The position numbers and the translations under genes are program-made. Below are positions 48,157 to 60,003 of a stretch of 64,000 nucleotides of DNA, one piece after another. Each line of letters opens with the position of its first letter. Position 1 is the stretch's first letter. The DNA is from Lobosporangium transversale (taxonomy: Eukaryota; Mortierellomycota; Mortierellomycetes; Mortierellales; Mortierellaceae): assembly GCF_002105155.1 (NCBI RefSeq), contig NW_019029010.1:372001-436000 (forward strand), written 5' to 3'. The notes beneath the pieces were generated by a model. It was not told where the DNA came from. It ran no database searches and saw only the letters and a list, made by a program, of their open reading frames with translations.

Positions 48157-50935
48157 GATGGCTGCCAGGTGTTGAGACGCGCTGCCGAGGTCTGCTCCAG
48201 CAACAGTTGATGCGGAAGCCATTCGAGAATGTACAATAGGGCGTCGCTGATGTTGCTCCTGTGCCAATGTAGAGGCTGCACTTGGTGACCTTGAAAGTGA
48301 AGGTGAGGCTGGCCCCACCATACTTTGTGATAGAGTTGGTAAACTTGATTGTAACAACGAAGCCAGAGATGTCAAGGCAGGGGGAGAAGACGATAGAGTC
48401 GAACGCTCAAAGAAGCTGGTTCTTCTCACATGGATTGCTTCGCTCCCTTTAGTTCCATTGCTACTGACAATACCCACTGCAGACGAGCCTGCAACAGAGC
48501 GATCCACAAGATTTCGGCCTGAATCCCGTGATGCATCTGTTGTATTAAAGAAGTAACCGAAGCTAATGGCGGATTTGCGTCGTTCCTCTTTAGTGGTTGG
48601 AAGAGGTAATGCCGACTTGGACGCTGAAGTTATTAAGGTAGTTGGGCGAATATTATTAGCACCATGTTTGCCAAGCTGATGGGGAGAAGTGGGCTCAAGG
48701 GTATCAGCTTGGTCCTGCTCCACTTGGCTCGATGATTGCCTCAGCTTAGAAGGGCTAAGGCCGTCACGATGCAGCGATGGAGACAACATCCCATGTGCTT
48801 GTTGGATAGGTCGATATGTTGATAGGAACTGATCGATGTCTCGGTCCTCTCTGATCGGATGCTCTTGACTCTGGTGACGTAGTCGCGCTGGTCGTCGGTA
48901 TTGAGCATCTGAAGACGAACGTGAGCGCCCAAGCGTATTCTTTGAAGTTGAAGTTTTAACATCTGCATCCTCTGATAATTTGGATGCCTGTGGTGCGTTC
49001 TTCATGGTTGTTCTATCCAAAGCACTAGGAGTTGGAATAGGGCTCTGCGCTGATTCTCGGCCAATTGTTTCTGATTCTGGGCGTAAATATTGATTAGAAT
49101 ACACGAATTGATTAACTCTAGACTCTGCTGTTGTCACCTCTGCTGGAGCTGGGCTTTTTGTCGACGATTTACGGGCGAGGCCGGGTAAGCTATGCCGGTG
49201 AGTGGAGCTCGAGCGAAGGTGAGATATGGAGAAGGTTAGAGAGGTGGGTGAAATGGGTGAGATGGGTGAGGTGGGCGATGCTGGCCTTGGAGAATTTGCA
49301 GCCGTTTCTGGAGGTGTCTCGAACACGACAGAGGTCCTTAGGCTAGATGTATTGATTCTAGGCCCCAGTTGAGGTGACATTTGATCTTCGCTTAGCAAAC
49401 TCAGCGCACTACTACTGAAAGAAGGCATTGCAGGATTAGAAGATGCGGAGGAGGATGTTGATACAGGTCGAGATGTTGAAGACAAGTGTGTTTCTGACAA
49501 TGTTCGCGCTGGTGAATTTGCGACACTTCCAGCAGTCATGTAGACTGTATTTCGGGATGGATTAGCATTGTTATGACCGCCTTGCTGCTTAAAGTCACCC
49601 TGGACGACCCGTCGGACTCTAGTCCATAGTTGTGAGGAGCGGGACTGAGGCTGAAGTTGCTGATGATTATGTGGCATTTGTTCCTCATTATTTCGTGACT
49701 CTACAATATCTGTCCCTTGAGCATCATTATTAGGAGACCCAAAGCTACGCAGACTAATGTCCATTCCTTTTGATGGCGGCTCAGGTGTAATGAGAGCCTT
49801 GATAATGCTCTGATCATCTGACATCCTGGATTGGTGGAAACCCTGGTGAGAAAGAGAATCAGCTGAAAGCTGTCTCTCTTTGGGTTTTAAAATAGGGGAC
49901 GTTGTTCTCTCTATTGACTTCGACCCTACTGAGTCTACTGTCGATGGCGATGATGGCGTTGATGGTGGTGGCAATGACGGTGAGCTGAAGCCTCTTACCA
50001 CAATAGGGCCTGGTGAAGTAGGGGGAGGCGATGAGTTGCTCTTGTTGTTGATGTTTGTTGCAGTAGTTTGTGAGGCATCTCTTTGCAATGAAGTAGAACG
50101 AGACAGACTTTTGTCGGCAGAGGGCTCGATTGGTAGTGGGGGCTCCAGAGCTGTAGTGAGTGTCTTCGTAACATTATTTATTGCGGGTATTGATAATCCC
50201 GTTGCAGTTGCTGATGTTGTTTTTGAAAGAGCATCTGTTGGATAAGAGTTGATTTGCGCCTGTGCTTGTGCTTGTGCTTGCCTGACTACTTCTGTATTTA
50301 CAATTGGTGTCTTAAGAGGCAGCATGATTGGTGCCATGAGAGAATCTAGTGTGCCCATTCCATGGCTTGCGGCCTTCAGATCCATAGTCTCAGGTCCGAC
50401 ACTAGTGAAATGAAGGACGGATTTGATGGCGTGCCTGAGGTGACGCGATAATACAGGCTCCATGGACTCCATGATTAGCGCTTGTGCCCACTGACGTTTT
50501 ATGTGGTGATCCCTCCACCGCGATTCTGCATCCATGGGTATAGGGTCGGGGTTCAGGCTGGATGCTGCTACTGTGCCTAGTGAAAGATTTGGATTATCAA
50601 CATTGGTAGAAATAGTGATATTTTTGGATTTGGATTTGGATTTGGACAAGCTTCCAAAGTTTGTGCCTGCTGTTGATGAAGGTGTTTTTATCCGTAAGCT
50701 TCCTCTGATACTCCTAGGCTTCCTACGCCTCTCTGCAATAGATAATGGTTTCTTTAACTGAGTTGAGAGATTGACATTGGCGGCTGAAAGTGGGTCTGAA
50801 TCAACAGCATTGAGACCATGAGTCGTTGTAGGGCTGGATACCGAAATAGCAGGACATTTTCGGATAGCTCTGGAAGAACGCTTTTTCAGCAATTGCTTTG
50901 GGTTGAATTGATCATGCTGCTCTCCTTGCTGCTGC

Positions 50936-50967
<32 letters not shown>

Positions 50968-51141
50968 CGGCTCAGTTGGCGCTGCATCATTGTCATCTAT
51001 TCTTGTCTTATTGTCAACTATGGTCTCCCCTTGCTTGTTCTGCGCAGAGGTTTTGATGACGCTATTATTTTTGTCGTTGTTGTGGAGCAACAAGTTTTCA
51101 ATGGTATTTAGTGACACAACAAGGTAGGACAAACATTTGGC

Positions 51142-51182
<41 letters not shown>

Positions 51183-51312
51183 CGTTATCTTACTTTTCTG
51201 AGGAAGAAGATGGAGGGGACACGAGTGTTGGAGTTGAAGTTGAGGTAGAAAAGGAGGTGGCAAAGAATAACCCGGTGGCTAGGCCGAGCAGAAACCAGAA
51301 AAAGGTCCACAT
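44410..51312 (-). CDS. Giant phosphatidylinositol phosphate kinase (PIP4K/PIP5K fold) with predicted N-terminal membrane anchor
   Basis: Three exons: 51194-51312, 46643-51142 and 44410-46537, in frame, 2,248 residues (yeast Mss4 about 780). The start gives MWTFFWFLLGLATGLFFATS, a likely signal anchor. Roughly residues 60-1150 are Ser/Pro/Thr-rich with polyGln and polyAla tracts. Kinase landmarks: APMVFQTIREQFNYTLADMD, MKTPGKSDAVFF (nucleotide loop), GRFLLKTL (ATP-binding Lys), KFPNTLLPRYLGMY, HERYDFKGSNVGRRTL (DLKGS-like), HGFMDYSILVGI restored across intron 2, YYFGLIDILQKYNLVKWLER (IID-like) and RYAERLVEFM. By family knowledge it makes PI(4,5)P2 or a related lipid. Insertions of about 330-350 residues separate MDYS from GLID and GLID from the C-terminal motif. 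Class is undecided. Intron 1 is only 51 nt and almost pure A on the sense strand. Confidence 0.85.
45583..45622 (-). repeat. PolyGln-encoding trinucleotide run in the PIP kinase
   Basis: Mixed CTG/TTG triplets on the plus strand encode about 12 consecutive Gln on the minus strand, just before YYFGLID of the kinase domain. Similar Gln runs occur near 46030-46065 and 50927-50968. Confidence 0.85.
48121..48155 (-). repeat. PolyAla-encoding TGC repeat in the PIP kinase
   Basis: An almost perfect (TGC)n run. On the minus strand it is read in the Ala frame (GCA), in contrast to the Gln frame used by other CAG-type tracts in the same gene. Confidence 0.85.
51144..51182. repeat. 39-nt poly(T) run (poly(A) on the sense strand) inside PIP kinase intron 1
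   Basis: It makes up most of the 51-nt proposed intron 51143-51193, which reads GTAAGATAACG followed by A's and a terminal AG. Read through, both relevant frames meet stops just upstream, so splicing is needed to join the membrane-anchor exon to the long exon. Confidence 0.85.
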
Positions 51313-52328
51313 CAAACCAAAGACACACTTCCTTGTCTATATGCTGTATGTATTCTTTATGGCACGTCGGTAATGTTGTTACTGTCGAGGTAGTTGTAGT
51401 GAGTTTTTGAAGGGAAGAAATAGAAAATGTATATCGAAGGACAAAGTTCGCGTTCCTTAGTAATGAGATAACTTGAACAGCCAATAAGAAATAAAAATAA
51501 AAAAAAAAAAAAAAAAAAGAATAGATTAATTAAGTAATTAAAATGGAGTATGTGTAGGTTAAAGGTGAAAAAAAAAAAAAAAAAAAAAAAGTATAAAGAG
51601 GAAGCTGATGAACTGAAGAATGGAATGAGATGAAATGAACAAAGAATTGAACCTGATCATTCTTGAGTGATTTCTGTTTAGTTCCCTCGCCTGTGCACGC
51701 CAGCAATAAAAAAAAGGGGCTGTATTGCGGAGGTATAACAATGATACTTGATCATCTGAGTTGCATGCAATTCAAAGAGAAGAAAAAAGGGGTGAAATGA
51801 TGCTGCTCTCGATTTGCCTTTGAGAACCAGGGCATGCAAATGTCCTTACTGCATCATCGTATATACTTCTTTCTTCCTTCTACTCTCTTTAATGTATTAA
51901 TGTCAAGGCCATAGTCACTTACAGAAGCATCTCCATTCCTCTCTATCTAAGCATTGCCTCCTATTACTTTCCTATCCTGCTTTAGTACCAACCCTATAAC
52001 CCTCCATCCAAGGACAAGTATAATGTCTGTCCCGTCAAAGTAAACTTCCAACAGAACAAAGCACGACAACCCTCTTTTTTGAATTCAGGTACAAATGACG
52101 TATTTTCAAATTCATTAAGGTTATTAATCGCACGTGGCCTTACAGGAATTCACTTTCTCCCTTGATGACGGATAACTTGCTTCTCTCTGGTGTCAAATAG
52201 CCAAATAATCGACACTCATGTTGCCATTCCTTCCGATGTTTCTTCAAAAAAGAAAGAAAAAAGCATAGGCTCTTTAAAAAAAGGGGAATGGATTTCTACT
52301 TCAAATTAAGGAAAAAGGGGAATACCAT

Positions 52329-52360
<32 letters not shown>

Positions 52361-52435
52361 CGAAAAAACGCTGCTATGCTACTCTTTATTTATTTTTAGG
52401 GCTTTGATATATGCGAAGGGTACTGGCTGCTTGCC
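51313..52435. other. Intergenic spacer between the PIP kinase and cystinosin-like genes
   Basis: Holds the presumed promoter of the PIP kinase and the 3' end of the cystinosin-like gene (both minus strand). Homopolymer runs lie near 51499-51518, 51569-51590 and 52331-52360. No coding region is supported. Confidence 0.45.
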
Positions 52436-53743
52436 TTAAGCCTCCAAATCGTTAGGACGACGCGTGCCATCATATTTCCTGTTACTTGAAGAGTTGATCA
52501 ATAGGCTATCCCTCTCTTCAGCACCTTTCACTCTGCTTGAATTATTTACATGATTGATATAAGGATACCCTTCTTCAGCTGCATCATCATCGTTTTTGCC
52601 AGTAGCATAGATATCAGTTCGATCTCTATAAAGGATATAATGCTGCGTGATAAAGAGGAGATCGAACGCAATACTCAAGAAGCCCAATCCAAACTTGACA
52701 GGATTGCCTGAGATGCCAGACCAATCACCTGAGAGATAAGTATCCAACACAAGTTGAGCAATGCTGAGCACACCTCCTGTGAGGTCCAACAAGATGTTAT
52801 GGATACTCCAGCCTGCGGTGGATTTAGCCTTGTAATTGATAAATGCTTGAGGAAGGTACTTTAGGAAACTGACTATCATCTTTATGTGGCTGAAAAAGTA
52901 GAGAAGATCGATCCAATGCATATGTTGCATCGGCCAGATTCCTAAGCCTATTCCAATGGTGGAGAGTATGGTCGCAACGATGAAGACCAGGATGAAACTG
53001 AAGGTTGATCTTGAAACACGCTGATCTTCATCACGCTATAAATTTGCATGATTATGGAAAATTAAAAATAAAAATTAGAAAGCCAAGGAAAGAAAACTGA
53101 TCATGAGAATCCATTTTATATTCTCATGTCCGAAGAGATATGACGTGCTTTGGAAACAAAGGGTGGAACTAGCACACCTTCGCCCAATTTATTTCCCCGC
53201 AAAATAGATATTTTTCCCTTACACAAATTTTTTTTTGGTTGGGTGAGCGCAGCTGACAAATTACCTTGTAGATTTGTGTTTGGATGAGCGTAAAAGTCGC
53301 TATGATGAGTGCATGAACCGCAAAAAAAACGTCATTTGCGCGGACTAGGTTTTCTTGTCCATTATTTCGACGCTTGTATTCCTCTTGAATCTCGGAGCTG
53401 AAGAAGAAGGCTACGTTGAAGATCTAGTGATGGTCCCAAATAGTAAAAAAAAAAAATAATAATAAAAGACTGCTCCAATTTCATTTTTAACATCATCTCT
53501 TATGGGCTATCGCGGCGATGAAAATCGATTTCTATAGTTAATTACTGAATAAGAAAGAAAGCCCAAGACATTTAAGTGGAGATAATCCATTGACAATCCT
53601 TGAACACTTTTCCGTCGCCAATTGAGGATGGCTTGTGGGTAGAAACTAACAGACCATGCAAGGAAGTAGCTCCAGCCCAGGAGGTATGATACAATCCGGC
53701 CAAATCCGTGTTGAGATGCACCATTTATGTGGCTGTAATCCAT
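52436..53743 (-). CDS. CTNS: Cystinosin-like PQ-loop lysosomal/vacuolar cystine transporter
   Basis: Three exons, all phase 0: 53546-53743, 53265-53423 and 52436-53035, giving 318 residues. The two PQ-loop repeats are clear: WSVSFYPQAILNWRRKSVQG followed by LSMDYLHLN near residues 30-60, and LKYLPQAFINYKAKSTAGWS followed by NILLDLTGG near 190-220. The second block matches the cystinosin signature closely. About seven hydrophobic segments are seen (for example FSFILVFIVATILSTIGIGL and FGLGFLSIAFDLLFITQHYI). The joined EIQEEYKRRN after intron 1 also matches cystinosin. By family knowledge it exports cystine from lysosome or vacuole with protons. The polar C-terminal tail contains YPYI, a possible YxxPhi sorting signal. 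Divergent from the ER J-protein gene. Confidence 0.93.
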
Positions 53744-54280
53744 GACTTTTCCTAATATGTCAGTCGCTATTTGCTACTGTTATTATTATGTAGAGCTAGA
53801 AGAGCAAGAGAAAGAATGGAATGGCCGTTTATTGTTTCAGTTACTGTTATCGTTATTGTTATCGCCTATTGCCGCTGCTGCTGCCGTTACTGTTGTCGTT
53901 GCTATTGCCGTTGCTGTTGTAACAGTGCATAAGCCAAGGATCTCAATAAATGGAAGGTAAAAGTAGAAGAGAAGAGCGAGGGGAATGGGAGAGAGAACTT
54001 GTAAGTAAAACAGTTGTGATTGAAAGCAATATTTGAAGCTTAAAGCACGCAATACGATCCTATGAGCCAATTTTTTTTTTTAGTGGCAAGAAATTCTTTC
54101 TGGTCGCATGGGCTTCACTTCAATTTCTTCCCCACATTTTGTTTGACAACATTCATTTTACCCTTAAATGGTCTGCCAATCAAATCTTTTGATCACTCTG
54201 TGTCTTTTATCTTTGTGAAATGCTTTCTTTTTCATCATCTCTCCTTTATTCCCATCACTCATTTCATTCTGCTCATCACA
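53744..54280. promoter_or_regulatory. Divergent promoter region of the cystinosin-like and Erj5-like genes
   Basis: 537 bp between two start codons. 53835-53920 is a degenerate GTT/GCC-type triplet and hexamer repeat (GTTATTGTTATCG-like). The part next to the J-protein gene is T/C-rich. Short frames here are encoded by the repeat and are not supported as genes. Confidence 0.5.
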
Positions 54281-55695
54281 ATGCGCTGGAACTTGGCATT
54301 GCTGATCGTCCTGGCCTTACTGGCCCTTGTTAGGCAGGCTGCTGCCTGGGAAGAAGGTACCTTTTTATTCATGTCCTACTAATCTATCCCGTATCCCATA
54401 CCTGTTACTTTTATAACCACGAAGAAAGCTGCTCAGTTTTTTTTTTTTTTTTTTTTTTTTTTTCCTTCTCTTTTCCTCTAAACAACCCAATGCAACGCTA
54501 ACAATGATAATAATCACAAATAAAAATAGGTGATTTTGAAATCTTTGATCTCGTGGATGCACTTGAGAAAGCAGAAGGAGCTGATGTCAACTTTTATTCT
54601 TGGATGGGCGTTACTCAAAAGACTCCCAAGAACGAGATCGAACGTGCCTTCCGTAAAATGTCCCGATCTCTTCAGTACGTTTCTTATCTTGTCAACCAAA
54701 GAGCTCTATACTCATCGTTTTTTTTTTTTTTTTTTTTTTTTTTTGCGTCATTGGCTGTTAGTATAGCTTTTTGAGGCAATTAGAAGTGACATAGTAACCT
54801 GATCCATTGTTGGTTTTTTTCTTTTTTTTTCTACAAATTTATCAGTCCTGATAAGAACAAAGGCCCAAAAGCTCAGGAAAAATATGCTCGTTTGTCAAGC
54901 ATCATCACTATCTTGCGCGATGACGCCAAACGTGAGCGTTATAACTTCTTCCTCAAGAACGGCGTACCACGCTGGCGCGGCTCCGCCTACTTGTATAGAC
55001 GCCATCGTCCCGGCTTCAAAACTGTCTGTGTCTTTTTGGTAGTCCTAGTCTCTGCTTTCCAGTACTTGGCTCACTATGTCAGTTATGTTCAGGAAAGAAG
55101 ACGCATGTCCGGAATGATTGAACAATACAAGGAAATGATTCGTGAAAAACACCAAAAGATTCTGGAAGGACCCATCACTGGTCGTCAACGTCGTTCTGGA
55201 GCATCATCACCACCTGAAGCTGTGACACCCTTGGGGGAAGTTGAAGGCCCCATGTATGCTGTTAATCAATATGGCGAGGAAATTGAATTAACCCTCGATA
55301 ACATTCATTCACCCAAAATCAAGGATTTGATCATCTTCAGATTCCCCTTCTGGATCGTCAAAGCATTATTGTTGTTGGCTCCAAAATCTATTCGCGAAAA
55401 GGTCTATGCCATGAATGCTTTTGAGAGTATTCGCCCCAAGGACCTTAAAGAGGAGGCAGAAGCTGCCAAGCGCAAACTCCGTAAGGCTGAATTGGCTAAG
55501 AAGAGAGCAGCGAAACGTGCAACTCAACAGAAGCAGAGTCCTGACGTTAGTGATGATGAGGTGTATAACTCATCTGAGGATGATGAGGCCACACTGGCTG
55601 CACGGGCCAAGGAAGAGGAGCTGGCTGCTGCAAGAAGACGCCGTCGCATGAAGGCTCCTGGTCAGGCTACACTCAAGGGTGGACGACGTGGATAA
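54281..55695 (+). CDS. ERJ5: ER membrane J-domain protein (Erj5-like)
   Basis: Three exons: 54281-54356, 54530-54674 and 54846-55695, giving 356 residues. A clear signal peptide opens the protein (MRWNLALLIVLALLALVRQA, then AAAWEEG). The J domain follows near residues 40-105: FYSWMGVTQKTPKNEIERAF, RKMSRSLHPDKNKG with HPD restored across intron 2, YARLSSIITILRDDAKRERY. One membrane segment lies near 130-155 (FKTVCVFLVVLVSAFQYLAH), after FFLKNGVPRWRG, a phrase typical of fungal Erj5. A cytosolic Lys/Arg/Glu-rich tail ends in a basic cluster. By family knowledge such proteins expose a luminal J domain to Kar2/BiP and support ER folding homeostasis. Length and topology match fungal Erj5 better than the longer animal DNAJC1. 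Confidence 0.88.
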
Positions 55696-55959
55696 ACAAA
55701 GCATCTGATCTATTCTGGAGCTTTTGACCTTTTTCTTTCCTTCCTGCCATCCTTATTTAGTTGTGTAGCAATCTATTTTTTTTTTTTTACACTCATTTCT
55801 TATAAATGCCTGTCATTGAATATATTAAACATACTATTACAAAACCGCATAGTTTAATCTTAATTCTAATATGAAGTGACCATACATTTATTACTTTATT
55901 ATGTTATTGCTCTTTAATAACCAAACAAATCACAAAAAAAAGAAAAAGAAAAAAAAGAT

Positions 55960-58900
55960 CTAAAATTCGTCATTGCCTCTTCTACGTCCGCCAACGCCAC
56001 CCTTGGTCATAGCAGCTTCATGGTTCCGAAGTTCTGCTGGAACGGTAGCCAATGTAGATTTTGTCAACATCTGCTTGAGATCATAGTACACGTCTGTATC
56101 GTAACTGGACAGGAAGGTCACAGCTACACCAGACCGTCCTGCACGACCGGTACGACCGATACGGTGAGTATAGTCCTCAATATTCTTGGCCATATCAAAG
56201 TTCACCACCAAAGAAACATTTTGGACATCGATACCACGACCAGCAACATCCGTCGCCACCAAAACATCACTCTTTCCATTCTTAAGTTGTGACAGTGCCA
56301 GCTCACGCTGTTCCTGCGATTTGCCACCATGCAAAGTTGTGGCGCGGAGTCCAGAACTGTTGATCATCTTAGCAAGCATATCGCAGCTTCTCTTTTGGTT
56401 TACGAATACAATCATTGGAGGAGCGAATTGTCCCTTCAACAATTCCATCAAACGGTTCCTATTAGAAATAATAGAAAAAAGCGGTTAATTTCATGTTACC
56501 TTTTACACATTATTGCCAAAATAAAAATAAAAAAATAAAAATAAAAAAATTAAACCATTGCCCAATAATAGAAAAAAAAATAAAATAAAATAAAATAAAG
56601 CAGCAATCGAGCGTACTTCTTCCTATTTTCGTCCGTGATCATCTCGACACGCTGCTCTACAGTCTCGACAGCCTGTCCAGCAGTACCAATGGTGACAACA
56701 GCAGGTCGACGAAGATATCTCTTGGCAAGTCGTTCGACCGCCGCAGGCATGGTTGCTGAAAACATGGTTGTCTGACGGTACTTCTTGTTCGAGTCCTCAC
56801 CGATAGCTTTTGTCATTTTGCTTGCATCCTCTGCTTCATCCGTATCAGGCTTAAGGTTAGAGACTGGAAGAGCATCCAGAATGAAGTTGACGTCGGCTTC
56901 AAATCCCATATCAATCATCCTGTCAGCCTCATCCATGACCACATATGTGCATTGATTAAGGACCAAGATACGACGATCTAAACAATCTTTAAGACGACCT
57001 GGTGTAGCAATGATGATCTCTGCTCCGTTTCTGAGGTTGAAGGCCTGCTCTTCTACAGCATGTCCTCCCACAATGGATACACAGTTGAATCCAAGAGGGA
57101 CAGCAAATTTGAGGGCCTCCTGTTCAATCTGCTGTGCCAATTCACGTGTCGGCGCTAGGATCAACGCATAGGGTCCATGTACCATGTTTTGCTCATTCAA
57201 TCTAGGAAGATCAAAAATGAACTGTAACATGGGAATTAAGAAAGAAGCTGTTTTACCAGATCCAGTCTCTGCAATACCAATAATATCACGGTTCTGTAAT
57301 CCAATAGGAATAGCCTGTCGCTGAATTGGTGTTGGAGATGTATATCCAATCTTTTCAATGACTTCCAAGATCTTGGGATCGATAGTAGATTCGCTCCAGC
57401 GACGAATGGGGTTAGGTATACTTCCACCTAGCCGGAAGTTAACAACAATATCAACAATAAAAAAAAAAAAAGAAATTAGATTCCCAGTTTTGAAATATTT
57501 ATATATATATATAATACAGCATCCTGAAACATGAGAGACAGACCTTTGCATGCAATATTGAAATCTTCCTTGAAAATACGCCAGTCTCTGTCGCGCATTT
57601 GATCTAAAGGCTTCTCTGACCAATGGCGATCTGCATAATTGACCTTGCGTTCCTTCTGAGCGGCAATGTTATCCAGTTCTCCCATGCGCGCAATTTCAAC
57701 ATCACTTCTTCTTGAAGCCATCAACTTGTCATAAAATCCACTCTTTGATTTATGATCCTTGAGATCGATACCTGCAAAATGACCACGGCCATAGAGCTGA
57801 GCACTGTGCCTGTGTGTATAGAGGGGGTTTAGGTCGCGCGAAGTGTCGTCATCTGCATTCCAATCAAAGACAAATTTTTTGTCGTTGCGTTTGCGGACCT
57901 TTCTCTCTCTTTCTTCAATACCCATATAGCGTTTCTAATTTATAAAAAAAAAAAAAAAAAAAAAAAGGCAATAGATAAGAGCTATGAGATATTGTTCGCT
58001 AAATGATCATAGCCAGTAAAATATGATGATATGTAATTGCAAAAAGGAAAAAGTGCTCCTAATATGTACTTACTTTGACATGCTCAATCTCTTTTTCACC
58101 GAGCACAATGCCAGCGGTTGCGGAACTAGAGTCTTTACTATCTTTACTATCTTTAATATCTTTATGACGAGAGTCACCGTTGGTTCGTCCAAATCGATCC
58201 CGGTCATACCTGTCTCGATCTCTGCTGTCATACCCATATCGATTGTTGTCCTGAACTTCAGCGCGCGCCTTGGCATCGAACTCGGCACGCTGCTGTCTCT
58301 CCAATTCCTGTGCTTTCCTCTGAGCCTCTACTTCTTTTGCACGCCTCTCTAGTGCCAATTGTGCTCGTTGCTCCTTGGTCAGGAATTTCGGCTATATGTT
58401 TTTTATTTTTTTTTTTTATTTTTTAGTATATTATAAAAGAGCCGTCAATTTGCAGTTACAGAATAAACAAGAGATAGGAAATAAAAATACCTTTTCAAGA
58501 GCCTGCTTCTCCTGCTCCTTCTGCTTAATAAGCTCTTCAAGTGAAATAGGAACTTTTCTAGCAGATGGTGCAGGGCTTCCCTCATTCTTATCGTCGATAT
58601 CTATAGAATTCCCCTTATTGTTATTGCCATCAGTGCCAAATTTTGAGCCATTGACGGGTGAACTTTCTCGATCTCTTTCTTCACGAGGATAACGAGCATC
58701 ACGATATGATGAATCTCGACCATCTCGGTCCCGCTCTCTTTCCCGATCCCGATCCCGATCCCGATCCCGTCGATCGCGATCCCGTTCTCGTTCTCTATCT
58801 CGACTACTGATACCTCTCGCATCTCTGCCGTCTCGACTATCCCGATTGTCCCTATAAGAGTCTCGAGTGCTGCTACTAATATTGTTGCGATTAGCAGCAT

Positions 58901-59012
58901 TATTACTGGCGCCATAGCGATCACCGTCTCTGTCCCTGTTGCTACGATTTCTATCAGGACTTCTGCTTCGACTCCTGTCCCTGCGTCTGTAGTCACTCTG
59001 TCTGCTCGACAT
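55960..59012 (-). CDS. PRP28: DEAD-box pre-mRNA splicing helicase PRP28 (DDX23)
   Basis: Five exons: 58491-59012, 58074-58391, 57544-57934, 56617-57427 and 55960-56458, in frame, 846 residues (human DDX23 about 820). The N-terminal 170 residues are RS/RD-rich, then [18 protein letters not shown] and [20 protein letters not shown], then a conserved block with [20 protein letters not shown] and [20 protein letters not shown]. The helicase core has [14 protein letters not shown] (Q motif), [44 protein letters not shown] and [11 protein letters not shown]. By family knowledge it acts at the 5' splice site in U1-to-U6 exchange during spliceosome activation. The domain order, with the DWNADDDT block, separates it from other DEAD-box helicases. 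Divergent from YSH1 over 445 bp. Confidence 0.96.
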
Positions 59013-59457
59013 TTTTATTTTTGTGTTTTTTTTATAATTCCTTTGTAATGGTTTCTTGACTTGAGCCCTTACTGCTGTGATGAAATTGTTCCTGGAATAT
59101 CTACGACGAATGACAGCAATGACAATGACTGAGAAATGAGAAATGAGAAGTGAGGAATGAGAATAGACCTCCAGCCAAAATGTCAAGTTTGGTCCCAGCC
59201 TGAGAGAGAAGTGTCTGTAAGAGCAAGCCACATTTGCCTTTCAGCACGTGCATGTGCACATGAACTCCGAGCCAAGTTAATTGGAAATTTGCCAAAATCA
59301 GGGAAAACCACGCCCTGCAATTGTAACACATCACTCAACAAACTAAAAGAAGGAAAACCAAAGGACATTCTTGGAACGACTAAGGAAGAAAGAAGCAAGC
59401 AAGGCATTAAACATCTGGAAATCAGGAATTTATTTTTTTTTATTTTCTTTTTAAAAC
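59013..59457. promoter_or_regulatory. Divergent promoter region of PRP28 and YSH1
   Basis: 445 bp between start codons. It contains a repeated TGAGAAATGAGAA-type stretch near 59130-59165 and AT-rich sequence next to both ATGs. No gene is supported inside. Confidence 0.55.
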
Positions 59458-59968
59458 ATGTCTTATAAACGAAAAGCCGAGTTACCTGTAGGCGATGTGA
59501 ATGATCTCATGGAGGTGACACCATTGGGTGCAGGCAGTGAAGTCGGAAGGTCTTGTCATATCCTCAAGTACAAGGGCAAAACTGTCATGGTACATCAATA
59601 TCGGCTAATGTTTTTTTATTTCCTATCCTTATTCTACTTTCTAATTGTTAATCAACAAACGAAATAGCGAAACAATTTAACAAAGGTCTTGTTGAATAAA
59701 GAACGGAGAACGATATTCACCAATTTACTCTCTCTCTCTCTCTTTCTCTCTCTTTTTATCTTTATTTTTTTTTTCCTTCCCCTCTCTATATATATGTTTA
59801 TTCTTTCTTGCCATGTTTAATGGTGATCATTGAAAATGTTTGAATATGAATGTATATGTTATGGTAGCTGGACTGTGGCATTCATCCTGGTCAAAGTGGA
59901 ATCTCTGGACTCCCTTTCTTTGACGAGGTAGACCCTGCGTCAATCGATGTTCTATTGATCACCCAGTA

Positions 59969-60003
<35 letters not shown>

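Noticed and set aside
51185..51484. Minus-strand 99-residue frame as a separate small membrane protein
   Set aside because: It starts at a non-ATG codon. The overlapping frame from the ATG at 51312 joins the PIP kinase in phase, which is a better explanation.
53742..54070. Hydrophobic frames on both strands between cystinosin and the ER J-protein
   Set aside because: They are translations of a degenerate triplet repeat in a promoter region.
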